Position numbers and translations under genes: made by a program. From the NCBI GenBank assembly GCA_965238045.1, contig CBDEGU010000012.1, positions 310,001-374,000 of the forward strand: a stretch of DNA of 64,000 bases. The letters are read 5' to 3'. Positions 10,615 through 22,518 of the stretch are shown in pieces (the first letter of the stretch is position 1; every line of letters begins with the position of its first letter). Source of the stretch: CBDEGU01 sp965238045 (GTDB lineage: Bacteria > Acidobacteriota > Terriglobia > Bryobacterales > UBA6623). The notes beneath the pieces were generated by a model. The model saw nothing but the letters and a program-made list of their open reading frames with translations, was not told where the DNA came from and did no database searches.

Positions 10615-11082
10615 TCAGAGCGCACCCGCGCCCGCCGCTATTTCAGACGTCAGCGCGGAAAAGAACCTTCGGATCATCATCTTCGAGGTCATGTCGAGCA
10701 GCCTCTGGCCGACCGACGCGATCATGCCTCCGACCTTCACCTCGCCTTCGTAATGGACGAGCGTAGCCGGCGAGTCGCCGCCGCTGCCCGACGGCTCGAG
10801 CCGCAGGACTCCGCCGCCATTGACGAATCCGATCTTGCCCCGGCCCTCGACATTGAGCCGGTAGCAATGGGGCGGGTCTTGCTCGGTGATGCTCACTTTG
10901 CCATCGAAGAGACCCTGCACGCTAGCAATGGCAAGTTTCATTCGCATCCGATAGGCATCGGGGTCGGCCGGATCGAGCGATTCACAACCGGGAAGCGTGC
11001 GTGAGAGTACGTCGGGGTCAAGTAAAGCCCTCCAGACCACATCCTGGGATGCGGGTAAGATCTGCTGGCCGGCAAGCTTCAT
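10615..11082 (-). CDS. coxG: CoxG-like SRPBCC protein
   Basis: A 155-residue protein of the CoxG/carbon monoxide dehydrogenase subunit G family (START-like SRPBCC fold). Family features include MKLAGQQILPAS at the N-terminus, VWRALLDPDVLSRTLPGCESL, LVHYEGEVKVGGMIASVGQRLLDMTSKMMIRRFF. Known members help anchor or mature the molybdenum hydroxylase at the membrane; they are not catalytic. Its start overlaps the end of the FAD subunit gene by 4 bp, so it is translationally coupled as the last gene of the operon coxS-coxL-coxM-coxG. The C-terminus ends soon after the family core (SEIAAGAGAL), shorter than members with a membrane tail. Confidence 0.9.
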   Translation of the reverse strand: MKLAGQQILPASQDVVWRALLDPDVLSRTLPGCESLDPADPDAYRMRMKLAIASVQGLFDGKVSITEQDPPHCYRLNVEGRGKIGFVNGGGVLRLEPSGSGGDSPATLVHYEGEVKVGGMIASVGQRLLDMTSKMMIRRFFSALTSEIAAGAGAL

Positions 11083-11929
11083 CGTCTAGCAGCATCTTCA
11101 AGAGCGCGACGGACCTGCACGACCGCCAAATGGGCGCGGTACTCGGCCGAAGCGTGCAGATCGGTGAGAACATCCGCGCCGCTGGCGGCGCGCTGGGCCG
11201 CGGCGGCGAACGCATCGGCCGAGGCCTCGGCGCCCTCGAGCGCCTGCTCGACGGCGGCTGCCCGGTAGGGCTTGAACGAGATTCCCGTGACGCCGACTCG
11301 CGCGAGCGTTACCTTGTCGCCGGAGACGCCAAGCCGCACGGCCACTCCGACGATCGCGAAACCGGAAGCGGGTTGAATGATGGTCCGGTAGGCGACGCCG
11401 ACACCAGCGGATTCGGCGGGCACTTGCAGCTCGGTTATGATCTCGTCGGGTTCGAGCGCGGTCGTCATGGTGTCAACGAGGAACTCCTCGATTGCCACGA
11501 GCCGTTCTCCGGCTGCGCCGGCGAGTTTCACTTTCGCTTCGAGCGCGAGCAGCGCGGCGGGGTAGTCGGCTGCCGGGTCCGCATGCGCGAGACTGCCGCC
11601 GATGGTTCCGCGGTTGCGCACCTGGACATCGCCAATGTGCCCGGCGGTTTGGGCCAGCAGGGGACATTTCTCCCGCAGCAGCGGGGAAGTTTCCACCTGA
11701 TGATGGGTGGTCATCGCGCCGATGCGGATCAGGCCGTTCTCTTCGGTGATGTGGTTGAGGCCGGGGATTCGGTCGAGGTCCACGAGGTGAGCGGGCTGGG
11801 CCAGACGAAGTTTCAGAATCGGAATCAGGCTCTGGCCGCCGGCGAGAATCTTGCTGCCGGGGTTGTCGGCGAGAAGCTTGAGAGCGCCGGCGAGCGTCGC
11901 CGGAGAGGAGTAGTCGAAACTCGCGGGAA

Positions 11930-11933
<4 letters not shown>
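11079..11933 (-). CDS. coxM: Molybdenum hydroxylase FAD-binding subunit (CoxM-like)
   Basis: A 284-residue medium subunit that passes electrons from the iron-sulfur centres to FAD and then to an acceptor. The FAD pyrophosphate motif AGGQSLIPILKLRLAQP is at about residues 32-48, and TIGGSLAHADPAADYPA at about 108-124 is the second FAD motif of the CoxM/XdhB family. The C-terminal CO_deh_flav_C region is present (GISFKPYRAAAVEQALEG). Start and stop overlap both neighbours by 4 bp (ATGA), a sign of tight co-translation. Confidence 0.93.
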
Positions 11934-14269
<2,336 letters not shown>

Positions 14270-14271
14270 GG

Positions 14272-14748
14272 CTACGCCCCCGCCCCCTTGGCCTTGGCCG
14301 CCGTTTCGACGGCGCTCACGATGTTCTGATAGCCGGTGCAGCGGCAGAGATTGCCTTCGATGCCGTGCCGGATCTCGTCCCTCGACGGATTCGGGTTATC
14401 GCAGAGCAACTGCTCGACCGCCATGATCATGCCGGGCGTGCAGAAACCGCACTGCAGACCGTGTTCATTCCAGAATGCTTCCTGCACGGCGTGGAGCTGG
14501 CCGTTCTCGGCCAGACCTTCCACGGTGATGATCGCTTTTCCATCGGCCTGCACCGCGAGGATCGAGCAGGATTTGACCGCGCGGCCCTCAAGCATCACCG
14601 TGCAAGCGCCGCACACCGTTGTCTCGCAGCCGATATGCGTGCCGGTGAGGCTCAGGACTTCCCGAAGAAAGTGAACCAGCAAGAGCCGCGGCTCGACCTT
14701 CCGCTCATAGGTCTGGCCATTGACCGAGACCTGGATCGACTTTTCCAT
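14272..14748 (-). CDS. coxS: Molybdenum hydroxylase 2Fe-2S subunit (CoxS-like)
   Basis: A 158-residue small subunit with two 2Fe-2S clusters. The plant-ferredoxin-type cluster ligands are in GCETTVCGACTV, and the second cluster ligands are in LQCGFCTPGM and GNLCRCTGYQNI. It moves electrons from the molybdenum site to FAD. It is the first gene of the coxSLMG operon. A good ribosome site (GGAGGTAG) lies 9 nt before the ATG. Confidence 0.95.
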   Translation of the reverse strand: MEKSIQVSVNGQTYERKVEPRLLLVHFLREVLSLTGTHIGCETTVCGACTVMLEGRAVKSCSILAVQADGKAIITVEGLAENGQLHAVQEAFWNEHGLQCGFCTPGMIMAVEQLLCDNPNPSRDEIRHGIEGNLCRCTGYQNIVSAVETAAKAKGAGA

Positions 14749-15335
14749 GGAACTCTACCTCCTCGGCAGGTCCATCAATAATCTAACATCGGGAACGGGC
14801 GGGTCAAGCACGTAATTTTCCAGCACGCAGTCTTCCGGCAGGTAGTTTCGCGGCACGGGGTCTTGCGGCACGGGGGCGCCCGAGACGGCGCTGGCGGTTG
14901 GACTGGGGCGCGGTTGGTTCTCCAGACAGGGTGCCGGAGGCCGGTGGCAGGTGGGTGGGGGAAATCACCCAGTGCATGGGTTAAATTCCTCGATCTGTTG
15001 CTTGGCCGGGTTTTGGTCGTGGCGTTCGGCGCGACCGGGGCCGCCCGCGGGGGCTCCTTTGTGGCGATGCCGGAGAATGGCACAGTTCTTGCTTGTAAGG
15101 AAGGCAATTAACACCGCCGCTGTCCTCCTCGACCGAAGACGCAAATATTAAGCGGCGGGGTTGTACTGTTTGACCATTCATGGATTGACCCCCGGGGCCC
15201 CGGAGCCGCCCAAACTCTGGGGCCCCACTCCTTTTTGGGAACGACCCGGCTGGCGGAGCTTGTGGGACGCCCTTTGCAGGAAGCAGACTCCCCTGGCGTG
15301 GCGGCCCGAGTTCCGAGTTGGGATCGCGGACGGGG
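14749..15335. other. Upstream region of the cox operon
   Basis: A 587-bp stretch between the cox operon start and the end of the next gene upstream on the same strand. It should carry the cox promoter, but no clear -35/-10 pair could be picked. It contains a 15-nt tandem repeat (listed separately) close to coxS. Nothing else was recognised. Confidence 0.4.
14808..14880. repeat. 15-nt-period imperfect tandem repeat (4-5 units)
   Basis: Consecutive 15-nt units: GCACGTAATTTTCCA, GCACGCAGTCTTCCG, GCAGGTAGTTTCGCG, GCACGGGGTCTTGCG, then a partial GCACGGGG. The repeat starts 60 bp upstream of the coxS start codon. The same 15-nt period recurs at other places in the window. Confidence 0.85.
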
Positions 15336-17437
15336 TTAGCGGGGCAGGCCGAGGATCCAGTTTTTGAGAAGAGCTAGAGCTTCCTGGTCGGGTTCAAGCG
15401 AGCCGATGTGCGGCATGCGGCCTTCTTGCGTAGTTTTCATGCGGCGGTAAACGACGGACTGTTCTGGATCTCCCGGCGCGAGCAGCAGGGCGCGATCGGC
15501 TCCCATGTCGCCGTGCAGCGGAGGGATGTTGAGCGTGGCCGTCTTTTCGAGCGAAAGCCCGTAGAGCAGTTGCAGATCGGCGTTTCCGCCTCCTCCGCGG
15601 CGGGCAGAGGTTCGGCGAACATGCCGATGTGCTCGAAGGTGCGCAACTGGTTGTCGGCCGCCTCGGGGTAGTCGTGATCCCGATTCATCTGGAGGGTATT
15701 GAGTCCGAGAACGAAACCCGCCTTCTCGTTATGGCAGATCATGCAGTCGGCGCGGCTGGGATAGTACCAGGTCTGCTGGCGGACGCCGTCCGGGGCGCGG
15801 GCATCACGGATCGAGTAGGTCTTGCGCAAAGCGTCTTTGCCGAGCAGTTTCGCGTCGGTCTGCTGATCGTTCCAAAGATAGATATAGCCGGCCCATTGCT
15901 CGCGGCCCTCGGGCCCGGACTGCAAGGTGAGCAGGCGAGTCTCTAGCCGCTTGCGGCTGGCCGGGTTGCCCACTTCCATTTCGATTGAGAAAGTCTTCAC
16001 CAGTACGACGCCTTCTGGCATCAGCCAGCGATCGTCCCGCAGATAGCGGATCTGGCTCTGGCCCGGCAAGGCGATGAAGCGCTCTTTGTAGGCGTCGTCG
16101 GACCATAGCGGTGAGTTGACCGAATAGGGCAGCACGCCGGGCGCGGGGACGTGGGCGGGCACGCTAGAGAATAGCCCGGTCTCGCTGAGCAGGCGCGGAA
16201 ACGCCTGGTAGTCGCGACGGGATTCGGTTTTCGGCCGCCGCTGGAGTTCGTGGATCTCTCCGGTGCGGTGGGTCATCAGATAGAGTTCGCGGTCATTGGT
16301 TTCACCGAAGGCAGCGTAATCGTGCGCGGTGTCGGCGAGTTCGTCGTGTTGGGTGATTTTCTCGCCGTCGTAGCGCAGGGCCCAGATTTTCCCGGTTTCC
16401 CAGTCGGCGTAGATGTAGGCGCCGTAGAGTTCAGGGAGGCGCGAGCCGCGGTAGACGAAGCCTCCGGTGATGGAGCGGGCTTCGCCGTGGGAATGCGAGA
16501 CGACCGGCGGCGAGAACGGCGCCGGGCCGCGAGGCCGTTCGGGACGGAACCACTGCGAGCCTTCCTTGACGCTCCAGCCATAGTTGCCGCCGCGCTTGAC
16601 CAGAAAGATCGATTCCCAGAGATCCTGGCCCACTTCACCGGTCCAGAGGTCGCCGGTCTTGCTGTCGAAGCTGATCTTCCAGGGCTGGCGAAAGCCGAAG
16701 GCAAAGATCTCGGGCAGCGTTCCGGGCGTATGGACGAATGGGTTATCGGGCGGGATGGCGTAGGGCTTGACCGAGTGGGTTCCGTTGATATCGATACGGA
16801 GGATGGAGGCGAGCAGATCGCCGGTGAACTGACCAGTCTTCATCGGATCGCTCTGTCCAAAACCGTCGCCGGTTGAGATGTAGAGGTAGCCGTCGGGGCC
16901 GAACTTGAGCGAGCCGCCGTTGTGGCCATTGGACGGGAATTCAAGCACGATCAGTTCGGAATCCGGATCGGCCTTGAGCGGGTCGCCGGGCAAGACTTCA
17001 TAGCGCGCGATACGGGTGCGAACCGGCTTCGGGTATCGCTCCGAAGTGCATACGAAGAAGTATCCGTTGCTCTGGAAATCGGGATGAAAGGCCAGGCCGA
17101 CGATTCGGCGGTATTGCTTGCGGCCGGTTTTGGGTTCGTAGATCCAGCCGAGATCGAGAAAGAGGTCCTTCTCGCTGGCACCGGGCCGGTCTTCGAACGA
17201 GAAGATGCGCCCGCCGAGATCGGCGATGAAAAGACGGGCGGTCCCCGGCGCGCTGGTGAGCAGCGTGGGCCGGTCGAAGATCAGGCGCGGGAACGCACGG
17301 CGGGTTGTGTAGGGCGAAGGAGGTTCGGGCGAGCCGATGACGCGAGAACCTGTCCAGGGCGTGCGCTGGGACAGGCCGTAGAATTTCGGCGCGCCGGCGG
17401 CGAAAGAAACCAGGGCAAGCGCCAGCAAGGGGGGCAT
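15336..17437 (-). pseudogene. Glucose/sorbosone dehydrogenase-like propeller fused to CxxCH domain, frameshifted
   Basis: From an ATG at 17437 the product starts with a signal-like segment (PPLLALALVSFAAGAPKF). It continues with a six-bladed soluble quinoprotein/sorbosone dehydrogenase domain: GGRIFSFEDRPG, VGLAFHPDFQSNGYFFV, GHNGGSLKFGPDGYLYISTGDG, FAFGFRQPWKISFD and GGNYGWSVKEG. A second half contains YYPSRADCMICHNEKAGFV, a c-type heme motif, as in the HNE_0200-like fusion family (TIGR03806). Near 15590 the frame breaks: the expected end (GNADLQLLYGLSLEKTATLN... through ALLKNWILGLPR, stop at 15336) is in a different frame. The break lies in a repetitive GAGGAGGCGG tract, so an indel or sequencing error is equally possible. 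A periplasmic sugar or alcohol oxidation role is inferred. Confidence 0.8.
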
Positions 17438-17550
17438 CACCCGGGCTGCGAGAGAGCGACTGGAAATCGTCGGTTGCAGCGAACGCTTGGCCGGGCCACG
17501 GGCCGGATTCAGAAACACGGTCTGGACACTCCTTGCAAGACTCCCTATTG

Positions 17551-17609
17551 TCGCACCGTATTTTGTCGCGCCGTACATTGCCGCACCGTATATTGTCGCG
17601 TTGGGCTTG
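17551..17609. repeat. 15-nt-period imperfect tandem repeat (3-4 units)
   Basis: Units TCGCACCGTATTTTG, TCGCGCCGTACATTG, CCGCACCGTATATTG and a 14-nt TCGCGTTGGGCTTG. It lies in the 385-bp gap (17438-17822) between the divergent dehydrogenase-like gene and pgi, about 110 bp upstream of the former. No promoter was resolved in this gap. Confidence 0.85.
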
Positions 17610-17822
17610 TCGCGCGATGGCTTTGTGGCCACCTGGCGTGCGCAGAGAGTGGGGGCAGAACACGGCGGGTCGTTCGCAATCTTCAACCCGCCGCGGCATG
17701 CGATAGCATGAGGTCTGGTCCCGCGCGACAGATTTCCCCAGGTTGCCCCCGGGGGATTTTCGGCGGGGAAGAAGGGCTGGCCGCCTCCGAATCCGCCGGT
17801 TCTTGTAAGTGGCCACGCGGGC

Positions 17823-19538
17823 ATGAACTCTCTCTCCTACCGGCTCGGGGAAACACTAGAGACCGAAGTCCATCAGACCATTAAAGAATGGCTTGACGGC
17901 GGAAAGATCCGCCGTCTCTGGGAGCGGGACGCGTCGTTGTGGACCTCAAGCGGCGAGGATCAATGGCTCGGCTGGCTGAGCGTGATTCGAGATCAACTGG
18001 AGGACACGCGGCGATTCAGCGAGCTGGCGCCGGAAGTTCAGCAGGCCGGATTCAGCGACATCGTGGTGCTGGGCATGGGCGGGTCGAGCCTGTGTCCCGA
18101 GGTGCTTTCCCGGAGCTTGGGCGCGGCGGACGGCTTCCCCGAGTTGCACATTCTCGACTCGACCGACCCGGCGCGGGTGAGGGCGATCGAGGCGAGGGTC
18201 GATCTGGCGAGAACTTTGTTTGTCGTATCCAGTAAGTCGGGTTCGACCACCGAGCCAAACCTCTTCAAGGAGTACTTCTTCGAGCGTGTCGGGGAAATTG
18301 CCGGGCAGGACAAGGCCGGAAGGCAGTTTATCGCGATCACCGATCCTGGCTCGGCGCTGGAAGCTATGGCCCGGCGGGACGATTTTCGGCATGTTTTTTA
18401 TGGAGTGCCCGACATCGGCGGACGTTACTCGGCGCTGTCTGATTTCGGCATGGCGCCCGCCGCGATGATGGGGATCGGCGTGGAGAAATTTCTTCGGGCC
18501 GCGGAGGAGATGGCGTCCGCCTGCCGCCCGGATCTGAGTTCGGAAGAGAATCCGGGGCTGGTGCTGGGCGTGATTCTCGGCATATCGGCGCGCGCGGGCC
18601 GCGACAAAGTGACCTTGGTTGCGTCTCCGGGCGTGGAAGCTCTGGGCGCGTGGCTGGAACAGTTGCTGGCCGAATCCACCGGCAAGGAGAGCAAGGGATT
18701 GGTCCCGGTGGATCGTGAGCCGCTGGGCGCGCCTGGGGTTTATGGAGACGACCGGCTCTTCGTGTATTTGCGGCTGGACAATGCGGCCGACGCTGAACAG
18801 GAAACGCGCGTGAGGGCCATCGAGCAGGCCGGGCATCCGGTCGTGCGCATCGGCATCGAAGAGGCCGGCCAGCTTGGCCAAGAGTTCTTTCGCTGGGAAG
18901 TGGCCACGGCCGTCGCGGGTTCCATTATGGGAATCCATCCCTTCAATCAGCCGGATGTGGAAGCGAGCAAGATTGCGACGCGGGAACTGAGCGCCCAATA
19001 CGAGCAGAGCGGTTCGCCGCCGCTCGATGAAGCGTTTCTCGAAGAAGGCGGCGTTCGTCTTTTCGCCGACCCGGCCAACGAAACCGTGCTAAGAGAGAGT
19101 GCCGGCAAGCTGACGCTGACGAATGTTCTCGGCGCTCACATCCGCCGCGCCCAAGCGGGCGACTACATCGCGCTGCTGGCCTATCTGGAGATGAGCCGGG
19201 CCCACGACGAAAAGCTACAGGCGATCCGCAGAGCGATACGCGACAGCAACCGCGTGGCAACCTGCGCTGGTTTCGGACCGCGCTTTCTCCACTCGACCGG
19301 CCAGCTCCACAAGGGAGGGCCCAACACGGGTGTCTTCCTGCAGATCACCTGTGACGACGCCGAAGACCTGGCGGTTCCCGGCCGTGCCTTGAGCTTTGGA
19401 ATGACCAAGTCGGTACAGGCACGAGGCGACTTGCAGGTGCTGGCCGACAGAGAGCGGCGCGTCCTGCGGGTTCACCTGCCCGCCGACAGCGAGGCGGGGC
19501 TGCGGCAACTCGAGGCCGCGATCCTCGAAGCGCTGTAG
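17823..19538 (+). CDS. pgi: Glucose-6-phosphate isomerase (TalPgi-type)
   Basis: A 571-residue phosphoglucose isomerase interconverting glucose-6-phosphate and fructose-6-phosphate. It resembles the isomerase half of the fused transaldolase/PGI proteins rather than the E. coli enzyme. Motifs: VVLGMGGSSLCPEVL (phosphosugar SIS motif 1), VVSSKSGSTTEPN, GGRYSALSDFGMAPAAMMGI, and HPFNQPDVEASK near the C-terminal half, with QLHKGGPNTGVFLQI at the end. No transaldolase domain is attached. It is followed by zwf 21 bp later, forming a two-gene unit that channels glucose-6-phosphate between glycolysis and the oxidative pentose phosphate pathway. Confidence 0.95.
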   Translation: MNSLSYRLGETLETEVHQTIKEWLDGGKIRRLWERDASLWTSSGEDQWLGWLSVIRDQLEDTRRFSELAPEVQQAGFSDIVVLGMGGSSLCPEVLSRSLGAADGFPELHILDSTDPARVRAIEARVDLARTLFVVSSKSGSTTEPNLFKEYFFERVGEIAGQDKAGRQFIAITDPGSALEAMARRDDFRHVFYGVPDIGGRYSALSDFGMAPAAMMGIGVEKFLRAAEEMASACRPDLSSEENPGLVLGVILGISARAGRDKVTLVASPGVEALGAWLEQLLAESTGKESKGLVPVDREPLGAPGVYGDDRLFVYLRLDNAADAEQETRVRAIEQAGHPVVRIGIEEAGQLGQEFFRWEVATAVAGSIMGIHPFNQPDVEASKIATRELSAQYEQSGSPPLDEAFLEEGGVRLFADPANETVLRESAGKLTLTNVLGAHIRRAQAGDYIALLAYLEMSRAHDEKLQAIRRAIRDSNRVATCAGFGPRFLHSTGQLHKGGPNTGVFLQITCDDAEDLAVPGRALSFGMTKSVQARGDLQVLADRERRVLRVHLPADSEAGLRQLEAAILEAL

Positions 19539-19559
19539 GGACGGCGATCATTACAAGGG

Positions 19560-21107
19560 ATGGACACGGCTGGGATGGAACAAAAATCTATGAGTGAGTT
19601 TGCGGAGAAAAGTGTTGCCTCGCCGCCGTCGGTGATGGTCATCTTCGGGGCTTCGGGAGACCTTGCGAAACGCAAGCTCCTTCCGGCGCTCTACAATCTC
19701 GCGCGGGAGAACCTGCTGGCGAAGGAGTTCGCGGTGATCGGCATTTCTCGCAGCCCGATGAGCCACGAGGAGTTCCGGAGCAAGATGAGCGCCGACATGG
19801 GGGAGTATGCGACCCATGAGATCGATCGCGGTCTTTGGGAGCGGATCGTCCGGCAGTTGTACTACTTGCCCGGAGATCTGCGGGAGGCGGAAACCTACGA
19901 CCGCCTGAAAACCCTGCTGGAGGAAGTAGACCAGCGGCATGGCACTGAGGGCAACTACTTTTACTATTTGGCGACGGCGCCGAGATTTTTTGCGCCCGTG
20001 GCCGGGAATCTCGGCCGGGTGGGCCTCGCGAAGCAGCACGGAGAGGCCTGGCGTCGGGTTGTGGTGGAGAAGCCGTTCGGGCGCGACCTGGAGTCGGCGC
20101 GGCTGCTGAATCAGCAGATCCGCGAAGTATTCGAGGAGCATCAGATTTACCGCATCGATCACTATCTTGGCAAGGAGACGGTGCAGAATATCTTGGTCTT
20201 CCGCTTCGCCAACGGCATTTTCGAGCCGGTCTGGAATCGGCGTTATGTCGACCATGTCCAGATCACCGTCGCCGAGTCGACCGGGATTGAGCAGCGCGGA
20301 GGCTACTACGACACCTCGGGCGCTCTGCGCGACATGGTGCCGAACCACATTTTCCAGTTACTGAGCCTGACGGCGATGGAGCCGCCTATTTCGTTCGCCG
20401 CCGACGCGGTGCGCGACGAGCAGGCGAAGATCTTGCGGGCGATCGCCCCGATCGCGCCCGAAGAGGTATTGACGCGGACCGTGCGCGGCCAGTACGGGGA
20501 GGGCACAGCCGACGGAAAGCCGCAGAAAGCCTATCGCTCGGAATCCCATGTCGGCGCGGATTCCAGGACCGAGACCTTTGTCGCGTTGAAACTCTTTATT
20601 GACAATTGGCGCTGGGCGCACGTGCCGTTCTATGTTCGCACGGGGAAGTGTCTGCCCTGCCGCGCCACCGAAATCGTGATTGAGTTCAAGCGGGCTCCGT
20701 TTGTTCTCTTCCGTCAAACCGGTGTGGAACGGCTGACGCGCAACCGTCTCATCTTGCGTCTGCAACCGGACGAGGGAATTTCGCTGAGTTTCGGGGCCAA
20801 GGTGCCAGGACCGGCCGTCCGATTAGGGACGGTCCATATGGAATTCGCTTACGAGGACTATTTCGGGACCACGCCCAGCACCGGATACGAGCGGCTGCTC
20901 TATGACTGCATGCTGGGGGACCAGACACTGTTTCAGCGCTCCGACATGGTCGAGGCCGCCTGGGATGTGGTCGAACCGGTGCTCGATGTCTGGCGGGCGC
21001 TTCCTCCGCGCGAGTTTCCCAACTATGCGGCCGGCTCGTGGGGTCCCAAGGAAGCCGACGAACTGATCGCCACTAGCGGCGATGAGTGGCATCAGTGCGG
21101 TTTGTGA
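19560..21107 (+). CDS. zwf: Glucose-6-phosphate 1-dehydrogenase
   Basis: A 515-residue enzyme oxidising glucose-6-phosphate to 6-phosphogluconolactone with NADP(+). The dinucleotide motif FGASGDLAKRKLLPAL starts at residue 29, and the active-site signature RIDHYLGKE is at 198-206. The C-terminal G6PD domain carries the conserved RTGKCLPCRATEIVIEFK strand and PNHIFQLLSLTAMEPP. ATG codons at 19560, 19575 and 19590 are all possible; MSEFAEK at 19590 would leave a normal-length protein. It lies directly downstream of pgi. Confidence 0.97.
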   Translation: MDTAGMEQKSMSEFAEKSVASPPSVMVIFGASGDLAKRKLLPALYNLARENLLAKEFAVIGISRSPMSHEEFRSKMSADMGEYATHEIDRGLWERIVRQLYYLPGDLREAETYDRLKTLLEEVDQRHGTEGNYFYYLATAPRFFAPVAGNLGRVGLAKQHGEAWRRVVVEKPFGRDLESARLLNQQIREVFEEHQIYRIDHYLGKETVQNILVFRFANGIFEPVWNRRYVDHVQITVAESTGIEQRGGYYDTSGALRDMVPNHIFQLLSLTAMEPPISFAADAVRDEQAKILRAIAPIAPEEVLTRTVRGQYGEGTADGKPQKAYRSESHVGADSRTETFVALKLFIDNWRWAHVPFYVRTGKCLPCRATEIVIEFKRAPFVLFRQTGVERLTRNRLILRLQPDEGISLSFGAKVPGPAVRLGTVHMEFAYEDYFGTTPSTGYERLLYDCMLGDQTLFQRSDMVEAAWDVVEPVLDVWRALPPREFPNYAAGSWGPKEADELIATSGDEWHQCGL

Positions 21108-21152
21108 GGCGGCGGGCGGGCTCGGTAAGATGAAGAGCGCCGTTGCCGTTCT

Positions 21153-22373
21153 ATGCCGTCCCGCCTGCTAGCCCGCCTTTCTCACCTCCTGACGACCGAA
21201 GCACATGACAGGCCCGCCATTCCTTCGTTGCGCTTGCTCGCCGTACTCAACGTACTGTCAAGTACGCCTGCGCTCGTCAAGCGGCGCACGCCTCGTACTG
21301 ACGCGCCTCTCACGCACTTCGCTTCGCCAGGTGGTGAGAAAAGCGGGCTAGCCCGCCTTTCTCACCACCTGAGGACCGAAGCACGCGGATTCGCCAGGCC
21401 GTTTCTGATCTGTGGTTTCTTGTGTGCTTTCTCGTGGGCGTTCCCGGCACCCTTGTCCGCTCATATCATGAGCATGAGCAGCGGGCAGCTCGTCGTCGAG
21501 GGGTCCGTGGCCGAGTACGAGCTGCGCATGCCGCTCTATGAAATCGTGCATCTCGAGGAGCCCGAGAAAAGCCTGCTCGAGAACTTTCGTCTCTATCAGG
21601 AGGGCAGGGAAGTCTCGGCCGCCGAGGCGTCCTGCCGGGCGAACCCCGATGAAGGCGTCTACCTGTGCCGGGCAAAGTTTGTGTTTCCCGAGCCGGTGGA
21701 TCGGCTCGATGTGGAATGCACTTTCGCCGCCGTGACGGTGCCGAACCATGTGCACATTCTGCGGGCGACGCGCGGCGAGGTCACCGCGCAAGCTGTGTTC
21801 GACTTCACCTTCAGCCGCTCGACGATTCGTTTCATACCGCCCACGGTTTTCGAGGAGTTGCTCTCGCAGATGGGCTCGGGCGGCCTGCGGGTGCTGGCCG
21901 GTCCGCTCCAGATTCTGTTTCTCGTGGCGCTCGTGCTGGCCGGGCGCAACAAGCGGGAACTGACGCGGCTGGCCGGCGCATTCGTGCTCGCCGAAGTCGT
22001 TGCGGCGCTCGTGGTGGTGTGGAAACCCTGGCTGCCGCCACCAAGATTCGTGGAGGCCGCGGCCGCCCTGACGGTGGCGTACCTGGCGGTGGAAATTCTC
22101 GTGCTGCCCGAGGCCGGTTACCGCTGGCTGATTGCCGGGGGCATGGGCGTGTTCCACGGTTTCTATTTCGGCACGTTTCTGCGGCAGTCGGAAATGGATT
22201 CCTTCTATGTGCTGAGCGGAGTCGTGCTTGCCGACCTGGCGCTGCTGGTGCTATTCGGGCACTTGCTTTCCCGGCTCACCAGGGCGGCCCCCTGGCTTCG
22301 GCCGGTTCGTTCCGGGGCGGTGGTCCTGCTGTTAGCAGGAATGGGTTGGTTCGTGCTTCGAATGCGGTCGTGA
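21153..22373 (+). CDS. HupE/UreJ-like membrane protein with repeat-derived N-terminus
   Basis: The core begins with a signal-like hydrophobic stretch (FLICGFLCAFSWAFPAPLSAH, around 21400-21465). An extracellular domain of about 140 residues follows, then six or seven membrane segments (LQILFLVALVLAG, LAGAFVLAEVVAALVVVW, FVEAAAALTVAYLAVEILVL, LIAGGMGVFHGFYFGTF, SGVVLADLALLVLFGHLL, SGAVVLLLAGMGWFVL). This matches the HupE/UreJ_2 family, implicated in metal or small-solute transport. The first ATG in frame is at 21153; residues from there to about 80 are encoded by the MITE-like repeat, and no ATG exists between the repeat and the signal sequence. The real start is thus unclear. No hydrogenase or urease genes are nearby. 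Confidence 0.75.
   Translation: MPSRLLARLSHLLTTEAHDRPAIPSLRLLAVLNVLSSTPALVKRRTPRTDAPLTHFASPGGEKSGLARLSHHLRTEARGFARPFLICGFLCAFSWAFPAPLSAHIMSMSSGQLVVEGSVAEYELRMPLYEIVHLEEPEKSLLENFRLYQEGREVSAAEASCRANPDEGVYLCRAKFVFPEPVDRLDVECTFAAVTVPNHVHILRATRGEVTAQAVFDFTFSRSTIRFIPPTVFEELLSQMGSGGLRVLAGPLQILFLVALVLAGRNKRELTRLAGAFVLAEVVAALVVVWKPWLPPPRFVEAAAALTVAYLAVEILVLPEAGYRWLIAGGMGVFHGFYFGTFLRQSEMDSFYVLSGVVLADLALLVLFGHLLSRLTRAAPWLRPVRSGAVVLLLAGMGWFVLRMRS
21169..21350. repeat. MITE-like dispersed repeat, copy A
   Basis: A 182-bp element with inverted ends: left TAGCCCGCCTTTCTCACC, right GGTGAGAAAAGCGGGCTA. Its interior contains CTTCGTTGCGCTTGCTCGCC and CAACGTACTGTCAAGTACGC, shared nearly unchanged with copy B at 23172-23352. 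It has no transposase. A partial second copy (left end to the GACCGAAGCACG segment, 21349-21387) starts exactly at the right end. Confidence 0.88.
21349..21387. repeat. MITE-like repeat, truncated left end
   Basis: The left terminal 39 bp of the same element (TAGCCCGCCTTTCTCACCAC through GACCGAAGCACGCG) abut copy A and share its terminal TA. The rest of the copy is absent, and the HupE-like signal sequence begins about 15 bp later. Confidence 0.8.
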
Positions 22374-22518
22374 GGCCGCGAGGTTCGAGCTGCCACCGCG
22401 CGGTGTCGCCGCCGGGCTGCTGGCGATTGGCTGGCGTTTCGGTTGCTTGCTATTCTAGGACGGGACGCGTGTTGCGGCGACTATCCCGCGTTCCAAATCC
22501 ATCCATAGGGGACCCGTC

